Source of the DNA: Nesterenkonia sedimenti
GTDB lineage: Bacteria > Actinomycetota > Actinomycetes > Actinomycetales > Micrococcaceae
Direction of reading: 5' to 3'
Assembly (NCBI RefSeq): GCF_012641515.1
Contig: NZ_JABAHY010000009.1
Location: forward strand, 1 to 64,000
Length of the DNA stretch: 64,000 nt
Shown here: positions 63,612-64,000 of the stretch, piece by piece
How positions within the stretch are numbered: position 1 is the first letter of the stretch
How the letters are laid out: each line of letters opens with the position of its first letter
Program-made: the position numbers and the translations under genes
Notes under the pieces: generated by a model
Seen by the model: the letters and a program-made list of their open reading frames with translations, nothing else
The model's database searches: none
Told to the model about the DNA's origin: nothing

Positions 63612-64000
63612 CTAGTCGGCCGGGCGGATGTGGTGGAAGATCTCACCCATTCCTGTGATGTAGTCGTAGCCCTCGAAGTCGACGTGGACGCCGCTTGCAT
63701 TGGTGCGGTCGCCGAATTTCGCCACCGGCAGGTACTCGGAGTAGGCCTCCTGGAGGCCTTCCATGGCGGAGATGGCGCTCTCCTCGTCCTCGGCGCTGGT
63801 CATCGCGGACGCTGCCTCGGCGATCTCGGGGCTGTCGGTCCAGCCGGTCCAGTCCGAGTTGAAGAAGTGGAAGGTGGCTGGAACCACCGGCCAGTTGGAG
63901 ATGCTGGTGATGGTCAGCTCGAACTCTGAGGGGTCCTCGCGGCGTTCGGTCACAGTGGCCCAGTCGGTGACCACCAGATCGGTGTTCATACCGGCCTCCT
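63612..64000 (-). CDS. ABC transporter substrate-binding lipoprotein, C-terminal part (copy 6)
   Basis: The C-terminal 129 residues of another SBP_bac_5 protein; the frame is open to the window edge and the 5' part lies outside. It aligns by eye with the ends of copies 1-3 (MNTDLVVTDWATV, WTGWTDSPEI, LPVAKFGDRTNASGV). Pocket segment is SISNWPVVPATFHFF. It precedes the D-aminoacylase and hydrolase genes in the same direction, so this copy is the head of a binding-protein/deacylase/hydrolase operon. Confidence 0.9.
   Translation of the reverse strand, partial: EAGMNTDLVVTDWATVTERREDPSEFELTITSISNWPVVPATFHFFNSDWTGWTDSPEIAEAASAMTSAEDEESAISAMEGLQEAYSEYLPVAKFGDRTNASGVHVDFEGYDYITGMGEIFHHIRPAD

Overview
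The window is high-GC DNA from an actinobacterium, most likely Micrococcales (Micrococcaceae-like). Evidence: mycothiol S-conjugate amidase, actinobacterial families DUF4307 and DUF501, an sdhCDAB operon of the mycobacterial type, many GTG starts, and two core blocks whose order I recognise from memory in Mycobacterium tuberculosis (Rv1080c-Rv1098c and Rv3313c-Rv3319) and in Arthrobacter-like genomes. The genus is inference.

Region 1 (1-41 kb) is core chromosome. It runs: an HNH endonuclease end, fumC, a 3-hydroxybutyrate-type dehydrogenase with its permease, rhomboid protease, phoH, a short cis-prenyltransferase, hemolysin III, a DUF255 thioredoxin-like protein, greA, DUF4307, mca, ilvA, an AI-2E transporter, Bax inhibitor-1, a lone EcfT, a decayed cell-wall metallophosphoesterase, a class-I tRNA with UAA anticodon beside a half tRNA, ndh, and the cell-division/polyphosphate block eno-ftsB-DUF501-ppx-subtilase. 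Next comes a salvage block read leftwards (manC, M20 hydrolase, cdd, deoA, dedA, add, mazG), then sdhCDAB read rightwards, a frameshifted lipoprotein-like gene, yihY and trpS. Many of these genes seem to be transcribed leaderlessly, with a TANNNT-type -10 box 6-8 nt before ATG/GTG.

Region 2 (about 40-64 kb) is accessory. One dipeptide-type ABC transporter (dppBCDF) is accompanied by four substrate-binding lipoprotein genes (three complete, one cut by the window edge) and two wrecked copies. These are interleaved with hydrolases: an N-acylamino acid racemase/OSBS-type enolase, M20 amidohydrolase, amidase-signature enzyme, C45 acyltransferase/peptidase, N-acyl-D-amino-acid deacylase, two alpha/beta hydrolases, a CapA-like metallophosphatase and two MFS carriers. 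My reading is a scavenging island for N-acylated, amidated or D-amino-acid-containing compounds: the lipoproteins capture, DppBCDF imports, and the racemase and deacylases release free amino acids. An identical 11-bp dyad lies in two of the binding-protein intergenic regions and could be a shared operator.

No rRNA, CRISPR array, transposase, integrase or phage gene was seen.
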